Assembly: GCF_011064845.1 (NCBI RefSeq)
Contig: NZ_CP049015.1
Location: 310,001 to 374,000 of the forward strand
Direction of reading: 5' to 3'
DNA length: 64,000 nucleotides
Source of the DNA: Citrobacter freundii ATCC 8090 = MTCC 1658 = NBRC 12681
GTDB lineage: Bacteria > Pseudomonadota > Gammaproteobacteria > Enterobacterales > Enterobacteriaceae
A model generated the notes under the pieces. It had not been told where the DNA came from. It was given only the letters and a program-made list of their open reading frames with translations, and ran no database searches. Shown in pieces: positions 34,999 to 45,711 of the stretch. Position numbers and translations under genes: made by a program. How positions within the stretch are numbered: position 1 is the first letter of the stretch; each line of letters opens with the position of its first letter.

Positions 34999-36148
34999 TG
35001 TGCCGGTTACGCAGGTATTGCAGGCGCTGGCTGAACAGGAACAAAAAAACCTGGTGATTTCGCCGGATGTCAGCGGTGTGCTGTCGCTGCATTTGACGGA
35101 TGTCCCCTGGAAGCAGGCATTGCAGACGGTGGTAAAAAGTGCCGGTCTGGTATTACGTCAGGAAGGCAACGTCCTGCATGTGCATTCTGTTCAATGGCAG
35201 AGTGAAAATGCGGCTCGTCAGGAAAACGAGCAGGCGCGGATTCAGGCTAGTCTTCCGCTGGAACATCGCAGCATCATTTTGCACTATGCTGATGCCACCG
35301 AGCTGGTAAAAGCCGGAGAAAAGCTGCTCAGTGCTAAAGGAAGCATGACGGTGGATAAACGAACCAACCGCTTACTGCTGCGTGACAATCGTGTTGTTCT
35401 CGACACCCTGGAAACGTGGGTAGCGCAAATGGATTTGCCAGTTGCCCAGGTTGAACTGGCGGCGCATATCGTCACCATTAATGAAAAAAGTTTGCGTGAG
35501 CTGGGGGTGAAGTGGTCACTGGCTGACGCACAACAACCGGGGGCGGTTGGGAATGTCACAACGCTTGCCAGCGATCTCTCTGTAGCCACCGCCACATCCC
35601 GTGTGGGATTTAACATTGGCCGTATTAACGGTCGTTTACTGGAACTGGAGTTGTCTGCGCTGGAGCAAAAACAGCAACTGGATATCATTGCCAGTCCACG
35701 ATTACTGGCATCTCACCTGCAACCTGCCAGTATTAAGCAGGGCAGTGAGATCCCTTATCAGGTCTCCAGCGGTGAAAGCGGTGCGACATCCGTCGAGTTC
35801 AAGGAAGCGGTACTGGGGATGGAGGTGACGCCAACGGTGTTGCAGAAAGGGAGAATCAGGCTGAAACTGCATATCAGCCAGAATGTTCCGGGACAGGTTC
35901 TACAACAGGCAGATGGCGAAGTGCTGGCTATCGACAAGCAAGAGATTGAAACGCAGGTCGAGGTAAGAAGCGGCGAGACGATTGCGCTTGGCGGGATTTT
36001 TTCACATAAGAATAAATCCGCAGCCGACAGCGTGCCGCTATTAGGCGACATTCCCTGGCTTGGCTCTCTTTTTCGCCATGATGGTAAAGAAGATGAACGG
36101 CGCGAATTAGTGGTCTTTATAACGCCCAGACTGGTTTCAACGGAATAA
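34901..36148 (+). CDS. hofQ: HofQ, PilQ/secretin-family outer-membrane pore
   Basis: The 415-residue secretin has a signal peptide (MKRWIALIVMALAVGITSALA). N-terminal N0/N1 domains include VTLVVDDVPVTQVLQALAEQ and IILHYADATELVKAGEKLL. The C-terminal secretin domain shows VTPTVLQKGRIRLKL and GETIALGGIFSHKNK. It is needed for DNA uptake as a nutrient in E. coli. It is the last gene of hofMNOPQ and ends before a hairpin terminator. Confidence 0.94.
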   Translation: MKRWIALIVMALAVGITSALATKPQNVTLVVDDVPVTQVLQALAEQEQKNLVISPDVSGVLSLHLTDVPWKQALQTVVKSAGLVLRQEGNVLHVHSVQWQSENAARQENEQARIQASLPLEHRSIILHYADATELVKAGEKLLSAKGSMTVDKRTNRLLLRDNRVVLDTLETWVAQMDLPVAQVELAAHIVTINEKSLRELGVKWSLADAQQPGAVGNVTTLASDLSVATATSRVGFNIGRINGRLLELELSALEQKQQLDIIASPRLLASHLQPASIKQGSEIPYQVSSGESGATSVEFKEAVLGMEVTPTVLQKGRIRLKLHISQNVPGQVLQQADGEVLAIDKQEIETQVEVRSGETIALGGIFSHKNKSAADSVPLLGDIPWLGSLFRHDGKEDERRELVVFITPRLVSTE

Positions 36149-36226
36149 CTTATGCATGAAAAGCCATTGTTTTTGCACTGAACACGTTTCAGGGATTTGA
36201 CGTGAGGGTGTATTTAGCATACAAGG

Positions 36227-36257
36227 AGTACCGATTTGAGCGTCGGTACTTTTCTTT
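36227..36257 (+). terminator. Probable terminator of the hof operon
   Basis: AGTACCGA-TTTGAGCG-TCGGTACT is followed by TTTCTTT, about 80 bp after hofQ. The rest of the 404-bp hofQ-aroK gap has no credible gene and must hold the aroK promoter(s). Confidence 0.75.
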
Positions 36258-36552
36258 ACTTATGCGGCAGTGAATACGCTTTGCCTTTCCGGTGGTGTGC
36301 CATAGGCTTATTGGGTGTCATTTGGCTGCGCGATACGTCGCCAGGTCTGATGTTTGCAGGGTAGCATGCCTGCCACGACCAGAAATGCGTTAGGTTTGGT
36401 GATTTATTCAGTTGCCAAACCCGCTTGAGTATTGAGATAATTTTCAGTCTGACTCTCGCAATATCTTATGAGGTTTCAGTTCATGTCCTGCTGCGCTGGG
36501 TGTCTGCGAAGCGGGTTTACCATTAACGAATAGTCTTAGTAGTACCGAAAAA

Positions 36553-37074
36553 ATGGCAGAGAAACGCAATATCTTTCTGGTTGGGCCTATGGGTGCCGGA
36601 AAAAGCACTATTGGGCGCCAGTTAGCTCAACAACTCAATATGGAATTTTACGATTCTGATCAAGAGATTGAGAAACGAACCGGAGCTGATGTGGGCTGGG
36701 TCTTCGATGTAGAAGGTGAAGACGGCTTCCGTGATCGCGAAGAAAAAGTCATCAACGAGTTGACGGAAAAACAGGGTATTGTGCTGGCAACTGGCGGTGG
36801 CTCTGTAAAATCACGTGAAACACGTAACCGTCTTTCCGCGCGTGGCGTCGTGGTCTATCTTGAAACGACAATTGAAAAACAACTTGCGCGTACTCAACGT
36901 GACAAGAAACGCCCGTTGCTGCAGGTAGAATCACCGCCTCGTGAAGTTCTGGAAGCGTTGGCTGACGAACGCAATCCTCTGTACGAAGAGATTGCTGACG
37001 TGACCATTCGCACCGACGATCAGAGCGCAAAAGTCGTAGCAAACCAGATTATTCATATGTTGGAAAGCAACTAA
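36553..37074 (+). CDS. aroK: Shikimate kinase I
   Basis: AroK phosphorylates shikimate in the chorismate pathway. The 173-residue P-loop kinase has Walker [16 protein letters not shown], the shikimate-binding DSDQEIEKR and the LATGGGSV motif. It is the first gene of the aroK-aroB-damX-dam-rpe-gph-trpS superoperon. Confidence 0.98.
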   Translation: MAEKRNIFLVGPMGAGKSTIGRQLAQQLNMEFYDSDQEIEKRTGADVGWVFDVEGEDGFRDREEKVINELTEKQGIVLATGGGSVKSRETRNRLSARGVVVYLETTIEKQLARTQRDKKRPLLQVESPPREVLEALADERNPLYEEIADVTIRTDDQSAKVVANQIIHMLESN

Positions 37075-37131
37075 TTCTGGCTGAATACACACTCGTCTGC
37101 GGGTACAAGTAACTAAGGTGGATGTCGCGTA

Positions 37132-38220
37132 ATGGAGAGGATCACAGTCACTCTCGGGGAACGTAGTTACCCTATCACCATCGCGGCTGGTTTGTTCAAT
37201 GAGCCAGCTTCATTCTTACCGCTGAAATCGGGCGATCAGGTTATGTTGGTGACCAACGAAACCCTGGCCCCCCTTTATCTCGATAAGGTTCGCGGCGTAC
37301 TTGAACAGGCGGGTGTTAACGTTGATAGCGTTATCCTTCCCGATGGCGAGCAGCATAAAAGCCTGACGGTTCTGGATACGGTTTTCACCGCGTTACTGCA
37401 AAAACCGCACGGTCGTGATACCACGTTAGTTGCCCTTGGCGGCGGCGTGATTGGCGATCTGACCGGTTTTGCGGCAGCCAGCTATCAACGTGGTGTTCGT
37501 TTTATTCAAGTCCCGACAACCCTGTTGTCGCAGGTCGACTCCTCCGTTGGCGGCAAAACCGCCGTAAACCATCCCCTCGGTAAAAACATGATTGGCGCGT
37601 TTTACCAACCGGCCTCCGTGGTGGTGGATCTCGATTGTCTGAAAACGCTTCCTGCGCGTGAGCTGGCATCGGGGCTGGCGGAAGTGATCAAATACGGCAT
37701 CATTCTTGACGGTGAATTTTTCAGCTGGCTGGAAGACAATCTGGATGCGTTGTTGCGTCTGGACGGTCCGGCGATGGCGTACTGTATTCGTCGTTGTTGT
37801 GAGCTGAAAGCAGAAGTTGTCGCAGCAGACGAGCGCGAAATGGGCTTACGTGCTTTACTGAATCTGGGGCACACGTTTGGCCATGCGATCGAAGCTGAAA
37901 TGGGTTATGGCAATTGGTTACATGGTGAAGCAGTTGCAGCAGGTATGGTAATGGCTGCCCGTACGTCTGAACGTTTGGGTCAGTTCACCTCCGCTGATAC
38001 GCAGCGCATCATTACGCTGTTACAGCGAGCAGGCTTACCGGTGAATGGGCCGCGTGAAATGTCCACTGAGGCTTATCTGCCGCACATGCTGCGAGATAAA
38101 AAAGTGTTAGCGGGAGAGATTCGTTTGGTGCTTCCGCGAGCGATAGGGAAGAGTGAAGTGCGCGGCGGAGTGTCGCACGAGGTGGTTCTTAACGCTATTG
38201 CTGATTGCCAGCAGGCGTAA
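37132..38220 (+). CDS. aroB: 3-dehydroquinate synthase
   Basis: AroB makes 3-dehydroquinate from DAHP. The 362-residue protein has the NAD-binding [19 protein letters not shown] and zinc ligands in the segments [12 protein letters not shown] and [11 protein letters not shown]. It is 57 bp after aroK, and the product feeds the pathway that AroK serves later. Confidence 0.98.
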   Translation: MERITVTLGERSYPITIAAGLFNEPASFLPLKSGDQVMLVTNETLAPLYLDKVRGVLEQAGVNVDSVILPDGEQHKSLTVLDTVFTALLQKPHGRDTTLVALGGGVIGDLTGFAAASYQRGVRFIQVPTTLLSQVDSSVGGKTAVNHPLGKNMIGAFYQPASVVVDLDCLKTLPARELASGLAEVIKYGIILDGEFFSWLEDNLDALLRLDGPAMAYCIRRCCELKAEVVAADEREMGLRALLNLGHTFGHAIEAEMGYGNWLHGEAVAAGMVMAARTSERLGQFTSADTQRIITLLQRAGLPVNGPREMSTEAYLPHMLRDKKVLAGEIRLVLPRAIGKSEVRGGVSHEVVLNAIADCQQA

Positions 38221-38316
38221 CAACAAGAAAGGTCAGGCTTACGTTGCGAAACGTAGGTCTTTTAGCTTCAGGTTATGTGCAAAGTCGTAAGCATTAACCT
38301 TTGAGTGGGGTGTTAA

Positions 38317-39618
38317 ATGGATGAATTCAAACCAGAAGACGAGCTGAAACCCGATCCCAGCGATCGTCGTACTGGTCGTTCTCGTCAATCGTCTGAACGC
38401 GATAATGAGCCGCAAATCAATTTTGATGATGTTGATCTGGATGCTGACGATCGCCGTCCTGCGCGCGCACGCAAAGAGCGTGATGAAGAGCAGAACATTG
38501 AAGAAGAGTATGAATCTGATGACGATACCGTGGATGAAGAGCGTGTAGAACGTCGTCCGCGCAAGCGTAAGAAAGCCGCCAGCAAGCCTGCCTCCCGCCA
38601 GTATATGATGATGGGCGTAGGGGTTCTGGTACTGCTGCTGCTGATTATCGGCATTGGTTCTGCGCTGAAAGCCCCCTCATCTTCTTCCAATGAGCAGGCA
38701 GCATCTGGTGAGAAGAGCATCGATCTCTCTGGCAGCAATGCAACGAATCAGGCGAGTGCAACGACACCTGCAACGGGCGCAGAGCAGACTGCTGGCAATA
38801 CCCAGCAGGATGTTTCCCTGCCACCGATTTCCTCTACCCCGACTCAAGGTCAGGCACCTGCGGCAACTGAAGGGCAGCAGCGTGTTGAAGTGCAGGGCGA
38901 TTTGAACAACGCTCTGACACAACCGCAAGGCCAGGAGCAAGTTAACAACGCTGTGGTTAACTCTACGCTGCCGACCGAACCTGCGACCGTTGCGCCGATG
39001 CGTAATGGTAATGCTGCGCGCCAGACTGCGAAAACGGAAACGACTGAACGTCCTGCGGCTACGCATCAGGAACGTAAACAGGCCGTAATTGAGCCAAAGA
39101 GCAAACCGCAAACTACGGTGAAAGCGACGCCGACAGAGCCGAAACCTGTTGCCCAGGCAAAACCAACCGCAACTGCGCCGACTACCACAACCAAAGCGCC
39201 TGTGGTAACCGCTACGCCGAAAGCGACCGCTGAGCCGAAAGCAACCACGACGGCGCCAGCACAGACCGCAACGCCTGCGCCAACGGCGACAGCAACAACG
39301 ACAACACCTGTTGCTGGCGGAGCGAAAAGTGCAGGTAACGTTGGAGCGTTAAAATCTGCGCCGTCCAGCCATTACACGCTGCAGCTCAGCAGTTCTTCTA
39401 ACTACGACAATCTGAACGGTTGGGCGAAGAAAGAAAACTTGAAGAACTATGTGGTGTACCAGACGACGCGTAACGGTCAACCGTGGTATGTTCTGGTGAC
39501 AGGCGTGTATGCGTCTAAAGAAGATGCGAAACGTGCAGTGTCTACGTTACCCGCTGATATTCAGGCGAAAAACCCGTGGGCAAAACCGCTGCACCAGGTT
39601 CAGGCCGATTTGAAGTAA
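38317..39618 (+). CDS. damX: DamX, SPOR-domain cell-division protein
   Basis: The 433-residue inner-membrane protein has a charged cytoplasmic N-terminus (residues 1-95) and one membrane segment ([21 protein letters not shown], about 97-117). A long Thr/Ala/Pro-rich periplasmic linker (about 260-340) follows. The C-terminal SPOR domain (about 345-425, [21 protein letters not shown]) binds septal peptidoglycan. It lies between aroB and dam as in E. coli. Confidence 0.96.
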   Translation: MDEFKPEDELKPDPSDRRTGRSRQSSERDNEPQINFDDVDLDADDRRPARARKERDEEQNIEEEYESDDDTVDEERVERRPRKRKKAASKPASRQYMMMGVGVLVLLLLIIGIGSALKAPSSSSNEQAASGEKSIDLSGSNATNQASATTPATGAEQTAGNTQQDVSLPPISSTPTQGQAPAATEGQQRVEVQGDLNNALTQPQGQEQVNNAVVNSTLPTEPATVAPMRNGNAARQTAKTETTERPAATHQERKQAVIEPKSKPQTTVKATPTEPKPVAQAKPTATAPTTTTKAPVVTATPKATAEPKATTTAPAQTATPAPTATATTTTPVAGGAKSAGNVGALKSAPSSHYTLQLSSSSNYDNLNGWAKKENLKNYVVYQTTRNGQPWYVLVTGVYASKEDAKRAVSTLPADIQAKNPWAKPLHQVQADLK

Positions 39619-39735
39619 GATAGGATATGTTCTGCAATGGTTTGCTGTTTCGCCCAATTGCGGGACAAAGACTAAAGCGCAGGATGCTGTCGGAGCTTTC
39701 TCCACAGCCGGAGAAGGTGTAATTAGTTAGTCAGC

Positions 39736-40572
39736 ATGAAAAAAAATCGCGCTTTTTTGAAATGGGCAGGGGGGAAATACCCCCTGCTTGATGATATCAA
39801 ACGGCATTTACCTCAGGGTGAGTGCCTGATTGAACCTTTCGTGGGTGCCGGGTCGGTGTTTCTCAACACCGACTTTTCTCGTTATATTCTTGCCGATATC
39901 AACAGCGACCTTATCAGTCTCTATAACATCGTGAAGACGCGTACCGATGAGTATGTGCAGGCTTCTCGTGAGCTGTTTATGCCTGAAACCAATCAGGCTG
40001 AGGTGTACTATCGGTTCAGAGAAGAATTTAATGCCAGCCAGGATCCGTTCCGCAGAGCAGTGCTGTTCTTGTATCTGAACCGTTTTGGTTACAACGGATT
40101 ATGCCGTTATAACCTGCGCGGCGAGTTTAACGTCCCGTTTGGGCGTTATAAAAAACCTTACTTCCCGGAAGCCGAGTTGTACCATTTTGCTGAGAAAGCG
40201 CAGAATGCGGAGTTCCATTGCCTCTCCTATGAAGAGTGCATGGACCGTGCGGATAGCAACTCTGTGGTCTATTGCGACCCGCCTTATGCACCACTTTCGG
40301 CGACGGCAAATTTCACTGCGTATCACACCAACAGCTTTAGCCCGAAAGAACAGGCGCATTTGGCCGAGATGGCAGAAAAGCTGGTCAGTAAGCAGATCCC
40401 AGTGTTAATTTCGAACCATGACACGCCCGATACCCGTGAATGGTACCGAGCGGCGAAACATTTTCAGGTCAAAGTGCGGCGCAGCATAAGCAGCAATGGC
40501 GGCACGCGTAAAAAGGTGAACGAACTGCTGGCACTGTATAAACCAGGAGTCGTAACGCCTGCGAAGAAATAA
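39736..40572 (+). CDS. dam: DNA adenine methyltransferase (GATC)
   Basis: Dam methylates adenine in GATC and directs mismatch repair, replication control and gene regulation. The 278-residue alpha-class methyltransferase has the SAM motif [15 protein letters not shown] and [11 protein letters not shown]. The catalytic motif is DPPY in [11 protein letters not shown], near residue 181. Confidence 0.98.
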   Translation: MKKNRAFLKWAGGKYPLLDDIKRHLPQGECLIEPFVGAGSVFLNTDFSRYILADINSDLISLYNIVKTRTDEYVQASRELFMPETNQAEVYYRFREEFNASQDPFRRAVLFLYLNRFGYNGLCRYNLRGEFNVPFGRYKKPYFPEAELYHFAEKAQNAEFHCLSYEECMDRADSNSVVYCDPPYAPLSATANFTAYHTNSFSPKEQAHLAEMAEKLVSKQIPVLISNHDTPDTREWYRAAKHFQVKVRRSISSNGGTRKKVNELLALYKPGVVTPAKK

Positions 40573-40589
40573 ATCTCAAGGAGAAGCGG

Positions 40590-41267
40590 ATGAAACAGTA
40601 TTTGATCGCCCCCTCAATTCTGTCGGCTGATTTTGCCCGCCTGGGTGAGGACACCGCGAGAGCACTGACTGCCGGTGCCGACGTTGTGCACTTCGACGTC
40701 ATGGACAATCACTACGTACCGAACTTGACCATCGGACCGATGGTACTGAAATCGCTGCGTAAATATGGCATCACTGCCCCGATTGATGTTCACCTGATGG
40801 TGAAACCGGTCGATCGTATTGTCCCGGACTTCGCCGCCGCCGGTGCCAGCATCATTACTTTTCACCCGGAAGCCTCCGAGCATGTCGATCGCACTTTACA
40901 GCTGATCAAAGAGCATGGCTGTAAAGCGGGCCTGGTGTTCAACCCGGCAACGCCGCTGAGCTATCTGGACTACGTCATGGATAAGCTTGATGTGATCCTG
41001 CTGATGTCCGTTAACCCAGGCTTTGGCGGGCAGTCCTTCATCCCACAAACGCTGGATAAACTGCGCGAAGTGCGTCGTCGCATTGATGAATCTGGCTACG
41101 ATATCCGCCTCGAAGTGGACGGCGGTGTCAAAGTGAACAACATTGGCGAAATTGCCGCGGCAGGCGCAGATATGTTTGTCGCAGGCTCCGCTATTTTCGA
41201 CCAACCAGACTACAAAAAAGTCATTGATGAAATGCGCAATGAACTGGCGAAGGTAAGTCATGGATAA
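40590..41267 (+). CDS. rpe: Ribulose-phosphate 3-epimerase
   Basis: Rpe interconverts ribulose-5-P and xylulose-5-P. The 225-residue TIM-barrel protein has the family signatures [17 protein letters not shown] and [10 protein letters not shown]. It overlaps gph by 8 bp. Confidence 0.98.
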   Translation: MKQYLIAPSILSADFARLGEDTARALTAGADVVHFDVMDNHYVPNLTIGPMVLKSLRKYGITAPIDVHLMVKPVDRIVPDFAAAGASIITFHPEASEHVDRTLQLIKEHGCKAGLVFNPATPLSYLDYVMDKLDVILLMSVNPGFGGQSFIPQTLDKLREVRRRIDESGYDIRLEVDGGVKVNNIGEIAAAGADMFVAGSAIFDQPDYKKVIDEMRNELAKVSHG

Positions 41268-42018
41268 GTTTCAGGATATTCGGGGCGCTGCATTTGACCT
41301 CGACGGCACGCTGGTCGACAGCGCGCCGGGATTAGCCGCAGCGGTGGATATGGCGCTGTATGCGCTGGAATTGCCGGTTGCCGGAGAAGAACGCGTTATC
41401 ACCTGGATTGGTAACGGTGCAGACGTACTGATGGAGCGCGCGCTGGCGTGGTCTCGTCAGGAGCGCGCGACATTACGTAAAACGATGGGTAAACCGCCCG
41501 TTGATGATGATATTCCCGCTGAGGAACAGGTACGTATTTTGCGTAAGCTGTTCGACAGATACTACGGTGATGTCGCAGAAGAGGGGACATTCCTGTTCCC
41601 TGATGTTGCCGACACGCTGGGCGCGCTGCATGCGAAAGGATTGCCGCTGGGTCTGGTGACCAACAAACCGACCCCGTTTGTCGCGCCATTACTCGAAGCA
41701 TTAGATATCGCCAAATACTTTAGCGTGGTCATCGGTGGTGACGACGTGCAGAATAAAAAACCGCATCCGGATCCGCTGCTGCTGGTGGCAAGCAAGCTTG
41801 GCATCAAGCCTGAGCAAATGCTCTTCGTAGGGGATTCACGCAATGATATTCAGGCGGCAAAAGCTGCTGGCTGTCCGTCCGTTGGCCTGACCTATGGCTA
41901 CAACTACGGTGAGTCGATCGCGCTGAGCCAGCCCGACGTTATTTACGACCGTATTAATGAACTACTGCCCGCTCTCGGGCTTCCGCATAGCGAAAATCAG
42001 GAATCAAAAAATGACTAA
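41260..42018 (+). CDS. gph: Phosphoglycolate phosphatase
   Basis: Gph dephosphorylates 2-phosphoglycolate formed in DNA repair. The 252-residue HAD phosphatase has motif [14 protein letters not shown], motif II VTNKPT and motif [14 protein letters not shown]. It overlaps rpe and trpS, showing tight translational coupling. Confidence 0.97.
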   Translation: MDKFQDIRGAAFDLDGTLVDSAPGLAAAVDMALYALELPVAGEERVITWIGNGADVLMERALAWSRQERATLRKTMGKPPVDDDIPAEEQVRILRKLFDRYYGDVAEEGTFLFPDVADTLGALHAKGLPLGLVTNKPTPFVAPLLEALDIAKYFSVVIGGDDVQNKKPHPDPLLLVASKLGIKPEQMLFVGDSRNDIQAAKAAGCPSVGLTYGYNYGESIALSQPDVIYDRINELLPALGLPHSENQESKND

Positions 42019-43015
42019 GCCCATCGTTTTTAGTGGCGCACAGCCCTCAGGTGAATTGACCATTGGCAACTATATGGGTGCGCTGCGTCAGTGGGTGAGC
42101 ATGCAGGATGACTACCATTGCATCTACTGCATCGTTGACCAACATGCCATCACCGTTCGTCAGGATGCTCAGCAGCTGCGTAAAGCAACGCTCGATACGC
42201 TGGCGCTATACCTGGCATGCGGTATTGATCCTGAAAAAAGTACAATTTTCGTGCAGTCTCACGTACCGGAGCATGCACAGTTAGGTTGGGCGCTGAACTG
42301 CTACACCTACTTCGGCGAGCTGAGCCGTATGACCCAGTTCAAAGATAAATCCGCACGCTATGCGGAAAACATCAACGCCGGCCTGTTTGATTATCCGGTA
42401 CTGATGGCGGCAGACATTCTGCTGTATCAGACCAACCAGGTACCGGTTGGCGAAGATCAGAAACAGCATCTGGAACTGAGCCGCGATATCGCCCAGCGCT
42501 TCAACGCCCTGTATGGCGAGATCTTCAAAGTGCCTGAGCCGTTCATTCCTAAATCCGGTGCGCGCGTGATGTCGCTGCTGGAGCCGACGAAGAAAATGTC
42601 CAAGTCGGATGACAACCGCAACAACGTGATCGGTCTGCTGGAAGATCCGAAATCTGTGGTTAAGAAAATCAAACGCGCGATGACCGACTCTGAAGAGCCG
42701 CCTGTTGTACGCTACGACGTGCAGAACAAAGCGGGCGTTTCCAACCTGCTGGATATCCTCTCTGCGGTTACCGGCCAGAGCATTCCGGAGCTGGAACAGC
42801 ACTTCGAAGGCAAAATGTATGGTCATCTGAAAGGTGAAGTCGCAGAGGCCGTTTCCGGTATGCTGACCGAGCTTCAGGAGCGTTATCACCGTTTCCGTAA
42901 CGATGAAGCTTTCCTGCAGAAAGTGATGAAAGACGGTGCGGAAAAAGCCAGCGCACGTGCGTCTGTTACGCTGAAAGCCGTTTACGAAGCGATTGGTTTT
43001 GTCGCCAAGCCGTAA
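42011..43015 (+). CDS. trpS: Tryptophanyl-tRNA synthetase
   Basis: The 334-residue class I synthetase has the HIGH-like motif [17 protein letters not shown] and the KMSKS motif in [12 protein letters not shown] 42011 gives the family N-terminus [11 protein letters not shown] and overlaps gph by 8 bp. A strong terminator follows. Confidence 0.98.
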   Translation: MTKPIVFSGAQPSGELTIGNYMGALRQWVSMQDDYHCIYCIVDQHAITVRQDAQQLRKATLDTLALYLACGIDPEKSTIFVQSHVPEHAQLGWALNCYTYFGELSRMTQFKDKSARYAENINAGLFDYPVLMAADILLYQTNQVPVGEDQKQHLELSRDIAQRFNALYGEIFKVPEPFIPKSGARVMSLLEPTKKMSKSDDNRNNVIGLLEDPKSVVKKIKRAMTDSEEPPVVRYDVQNKAGVSNLLDILSAVTGQSIPELEQHFEGKMYGHLKGEVAEAVSGMLTELQERYHRFRNDEAFLQKVMKDGAEKASARASVTLKAVYEAIGFVAKP

Positions 43016-43035
43016 TGCGCTCTGTGTTGTTGAAG

Positions 43036-43061
43036 AAACCGGGTTACGCCCGGTTTTTTTT
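43036..43061 (+). terminator. Terminator of the aroK-trpS superoperon
   Basis: AAACCGGG-TTAC-GCCCGGTT is followed by eight T, 21 bp after trpS. It separates the superoperon from yhf. Confidence 0.9.
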
Positions 43062-43128
43062 CGCCTGTTGGTTTGTGAACCTCAAAAAATGTGAAGCGCC
43101 TCGCCGTTTGCATATTTCCTCATTGCGT

Positions 43129-43154
43129 TATATCTTCACTTTAATGAAGATATA
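43129..43154. promoter_or_regulatory. Putative yhf operator 1 (perfect palindrome)
   Basis: TATATCTTCA-CTTTAA-TGAAGATATA has perfect 10-bp arms and a 6-bp centre, 27 bp upstream of the yhfZ start. The core is TTCA-N6-TGAA. It is a candidate target of YhfZ or another local regulator. Confidence 0.65.
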
Positions 43155-43155
43155 A

Positions 43156-43177
43156 ATATTCAATTTACTGAAAATAT
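43156..43177. promoter_or_regulatory. Putative yhf operator 2
   Basis: ATATTCA-ATTTAC-TGAAAATAT repeats the TTCA-N6-TGAA core exactly 24 bp after the first palindrome and ends 3 bp before the yhfZ ATG. Occupancy here could block transcription or translation initiation. Confidence 0.6.
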
Positions 43178-43180
43178 AAA

Positions 43181-44086
43181 ATGCGTCGGACATTTATCAA
43201 GAAAGAGGGGGTTGTGCTGACAACCCTGGCCCGTTACCTGCTCGGTGAGAAGTGCGGTAACAGATTGAAAACTATCGATGAACTGGCAGCCGAGTGTCAC
43301 TCATCGGTAGGGTTAACCCAGGCTGCGTTGAAAACGCTGGAATCCTCTGGGGCAATCCGTATTGAGCGTCGTGGGCGCAACGGTAGCTATCTGGTGGAGA
43401 TGGATAACCGTACGCTGCTAAAGCATGTGGATATTAATAACGTGGTCTGTGCGATGCCGCTGCCTTACACCCGTTTATATGAAGGGCTGGCGAGTGGGCT
43501 GAAAGCGCAGTTCGATGGGATCCCGTTTTATTACGCACACATGCGTGGGGCTGATATTCGCGTGGAATGCCTGCTAAACGGCGTCTACGACATGGCGGTG
43601 GTTTCTCGTCTGGCGGCGGAAAGTTACCTTGCTCAGGACGGGCTGCGCATCACGTTGGCGCTGGGACCACATACCTACGTTGGCGAGCATCAGCTAATTT
43701 GTCGCAAGGGCGAATCTGCAGTTGTAAAACGTGTCGGGCTCGATAACCGTTCGGCGGATCAGAAAATCATGACCGAGGCCTGTTTTGGCAACCGTAACGT
43801 TGAATTGATCGATATGCCTTATCACGAAAGCTTGCAGCGCATCGCGAAAGGGGATGTGGATGCGGTTATCTGGAACGTGGTTGCAGAGGCCGAGCTGGCG
43901 GTACTGGGGTTAGAAGCCACGCCGCTCACCAACGACCCGCGATTTCTGCAGGCCACGGAGGCCGTGGTACTTACCCGCGCAGAGGATTATGCGATGCAGC
44001 AGCTACTGCGCGCCGTTGTTAACAAAGAGGCGCTGCTTGCCCACCAACAACGTGTGGCGAACGGTGAACAGGAACCCAGTTATTAA
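43181..44086 (+). CDS. yhfZ: YhfZ, winged-helix regulator with ligand-binding-like C-terminal domain
   Basis: The 301-residue protein has an N-terminal winged helix-turn-helix (residues about 10-70: TIDELAAECHSSVGLTQAALKTLESSGAIRIERRG). The C-terminal half resembles a periplasmic-binding-protein fold (YhfZ C-terminal domain family), suited to sensing a small ligand. It is the first gene of the yhf operon and starts 3 bp after a paired palindrome, so autoregulation is likely. Its ligand is unknown. Confidence 0.9.
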   Translation: MRRTFIKKEGVVLTTLARYLLGEKCGNRLKTIDELAAECHSSVGLTQAALKTLESSGAIRIERRGRNGSYLVEMDNRTLLKHVDINNVVCAMPLPYTRLYEGLASGLKAQFDGIPFYYAHMRGADIRVECLLNGVYDMAVVSRLAAESYLAQDGLRITLALGPHTYVGEHQLICRKGESAVVKRVGLDNRSADQKIMTEACFGNRNVELIDMPYHESLQRIAKGDVDAVIWNVVAEAELAVLGLEATPLTNDPRFLQATEAVVLTRAEDYAMQQLLRAVVNKEALLAHQQRVANGEQEPSY

Positions 44087-44101
44087 GTGAAGGCAAACGA
44101 C

Positions 44102-44464
44102 ATGGAAAACAGGCTTAACCTGCTGTGTGAAGCAGGCGTTATCGACAAGGATATTTGTAGCGGCATGCTGCAAGTGGTCAGGCGGTTGGATGAAGAGTGG
44201 CGTTTGCCGATTCACAGCGAGCAAGGAACCATGGCGATGACCCATATGGCGAGTGCGTTAATGCGCAGCCGCCAGGGCGAAGTGATTGAAGCGCTGGATG
44301 GCGAGTTGCTGGAGGAGTTGGCGCAATCTCATCTCTGGCCAACTATTTTGCTGGTACATCAGGCGCTGATGAAAGAGTTTACGGTGGCGCTGCACGCGAA
44401 TGAAGAAGGCTATATGCTGGCGAACTTGTATGGATTGTGGATGGCGGCGAACGAAGGCGTCTGA
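44102..44464 (+). CDS. yhfY: YhfY, small PRD-domain protein
   Basis: The 120-residue helical protein matches E. coli YhfY, annotated as a single PTS-regulation-domain (PRD) protein. PRD histidines are plausible in PIHSEQGTMAMTHMASAL and in LVHQALMKEF. ATG 44102 was chosen over GTG 44087 because a GAAGG sequence lies 8 bp upstream of it and the product matches the family. It would link the pathway to PTS phosphorylation state, but no PTS gene is nearby. Confidence 0.82.
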   Translation: MENRLNLLCEAGVIDKDICSGMLQVVRRLDEEWRLPIHSEQGTMAMTHMASALMRSRQGEVIEALDGELLEELAQSHLWPTILLVHQALMKEFTVALHANEEGYMLANLYGLWMAANEGV

Positions 44465-44492
44465 AATCAATGGGGAATGAGCTTATTGCATC

Positions 44493-44520
44493 TTAAATAT
44501 TCAAAAAAATGAATATTTAA
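44493..44520. promoter_or_regulatory. Putative yhf operator 3, between yhfY and yhfX
   Basis: TTAAATATTCA-AAAAAA-TGAATATTTAA is a perfect 11-bp-arm palindrome with the same TTCA-N6-TGAA core as the two upstream of yhfZ. It lies 28 bp before yhfX in the only large gap inside the operon, suggesting an internal regulated promoter. As an RNA it could also form a hairpin. Confidence 0.65.
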
Positions 44521-44547
44521 CTGAAGGATTAGAAACGAGGCCGAGAA

Positions 44548-45711
44548 ATGTTTATAGACGCATTGAAACGCCAGAACCCCGCGCTAATCTCCGCCGCTAT
44601 CGCGTTATGGCAGCAGGGAAAGATCGCCCCTGATAGTTGGGTCATTGATGTTGACCAGGTCATTGAGAATGGCAAACGTCTGCTGGATGTCGCGGGGCAA
44701 CATGGTATCTCGCTGTATCTGATGACCAAACAGGTTGGACGTAACCCGTGGCTGGCGGAGAAACTGTTGCAGCTTGGCTATGAAGGCATCGTGGTTGTCG
44801 ATTACAAGGAGAGTCGCGTCATGCGCCGTGCCGGGTTGCCGGTTGCGCATCAGGGACATCTGGTGCAGATCCCGTCGCGGCTGGTCAATGAGGCTGTAGC
44901 GCAAGGTACTGAAGTCATCACATTGTTCTCACTGGAGAAAGCGCGCGAAGTTTCCGCTGCTGCGGTGAAGGCCGGCTGTGAACAGAACGTGATGCTGAAG
45001 GTGTACAACAAAGATGATTTTCTCTACCCGGGGCAGGAAAGCGGATTTCCGCTGATGTATCTGACGGATGTGGTCAATGAAATCCGCAGGCTGCCGGGCC
45101 TGCGCCTGAGCGGCCTCACCCATTTCCCCTGCCTGTTATGGGATGAAAACTCCGCGCAGACGATGCCGACGCCTAATCTGCATACGCTGGTAAATGCCCG
45201 ACGTCAGTTGGTTGAGGCCGGGATTGCCATTGAGCAGCTTAATGCGCCGTCAGCCAGTAGCTGTTCGTCACTCCCCCTGCTGGCGGAATATGGCGTCACC
45301 CATGCGGAGCCGGGTCATGCGTTGACCGGCACCATTCCTTCAAATCAAAAAGGCGACCAGCCGGAACGCATTGCGATGCTGTGGTTGAGCGAGATATCGC
45401 ACAATTTTCGCGGAGACAGTTATTGCTACGGCGGGGGCTATTATCGTCGCGGCCATGCGCAAAATGCGCTGGTCTTTACGCCAGAAAATGACGCGCCGAT
45501 CGCAGCGAAGCTAAAACCCGTGGACGACAGCAGCATTGACTACTACCTGCCTGTGGCCGGTGAGTTTCCGGTGAGCAGCGCGGTGATCTTCTGTTTTCGC
45601 ACCCAGATCTTCGTGACGCGTAGCGACGTGGTACTGGTGTCGGGCATTCAGCGCGGCGTAGCTGAAATCGTCGCGCGATACGACAGTCTCGGCAATATTC
45701 TGGAGGACTAA
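44548..45711 (+). CDS. yhfX: YhfX, alanine-racemase-like PLP enzyme
   Basis: The 387-residue fold-type III PLP protein has its presumed PLP lysine in [17 protein letters not shown] near residue 57. The barrel and C-terminal beta domain resemble amino-acid racemases and D-threonine-aldolase-like enzymes. Its last base overlaps the yhfW start (TAATG). The substrate is unknown. In this operon it would racemise or cleave an amino-acid-like intermediate, which is inference. Confidence 0.88.
   Translation: MFIDALKRQNPALISAAIALWQQGKIAPDSWVIDVDQVIENGKRLLDVAGQHGISLYLMTKQVGRNPWLAEKLLQLGYEGIVVVDYKESRVMRRAGLPVAHQGHLVQIPSRLVNEAVAQGTEVITLFSLEKAREVSAAAVKAGCEQNVMLKVYNKDDFLYPGQESGFPLMYLTDVVNEIRRLPGLRLSGLTHFPCLLWDENSAQTMPTPNLHTLVNARRQLVEAGIAIEQLNAPSASSCSSLPLLAEYGVTHAEPGHALTGTIPSNQKGDQPERIAMLWLSEISHNFRGDSYCYGGGYYRRGHAQNALVFTPENDAPIAAKLKPVDDSSIDYYLPVAGEFPVSSAVIFCFRTQIFVTRSDVVLVSGIQRGVAEIVARYDSLGNILED

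Noticed and set aside
36149..36552. Possible small gene in the 404-bp gap between hofQ and aroK
   Set aside because: No frame with a good start, ribosome-binding site and recognisable product was found. The terminator hairpin and the aroK promoter explain the space.
38980..39330. Thr/Ala/Pro repeats in damX, considered as a DNA tandem repeat or CRISPR-like array
   Set aside because: The codons vary and the repeats are irregular. They encode the flexible linker typical of DamX.
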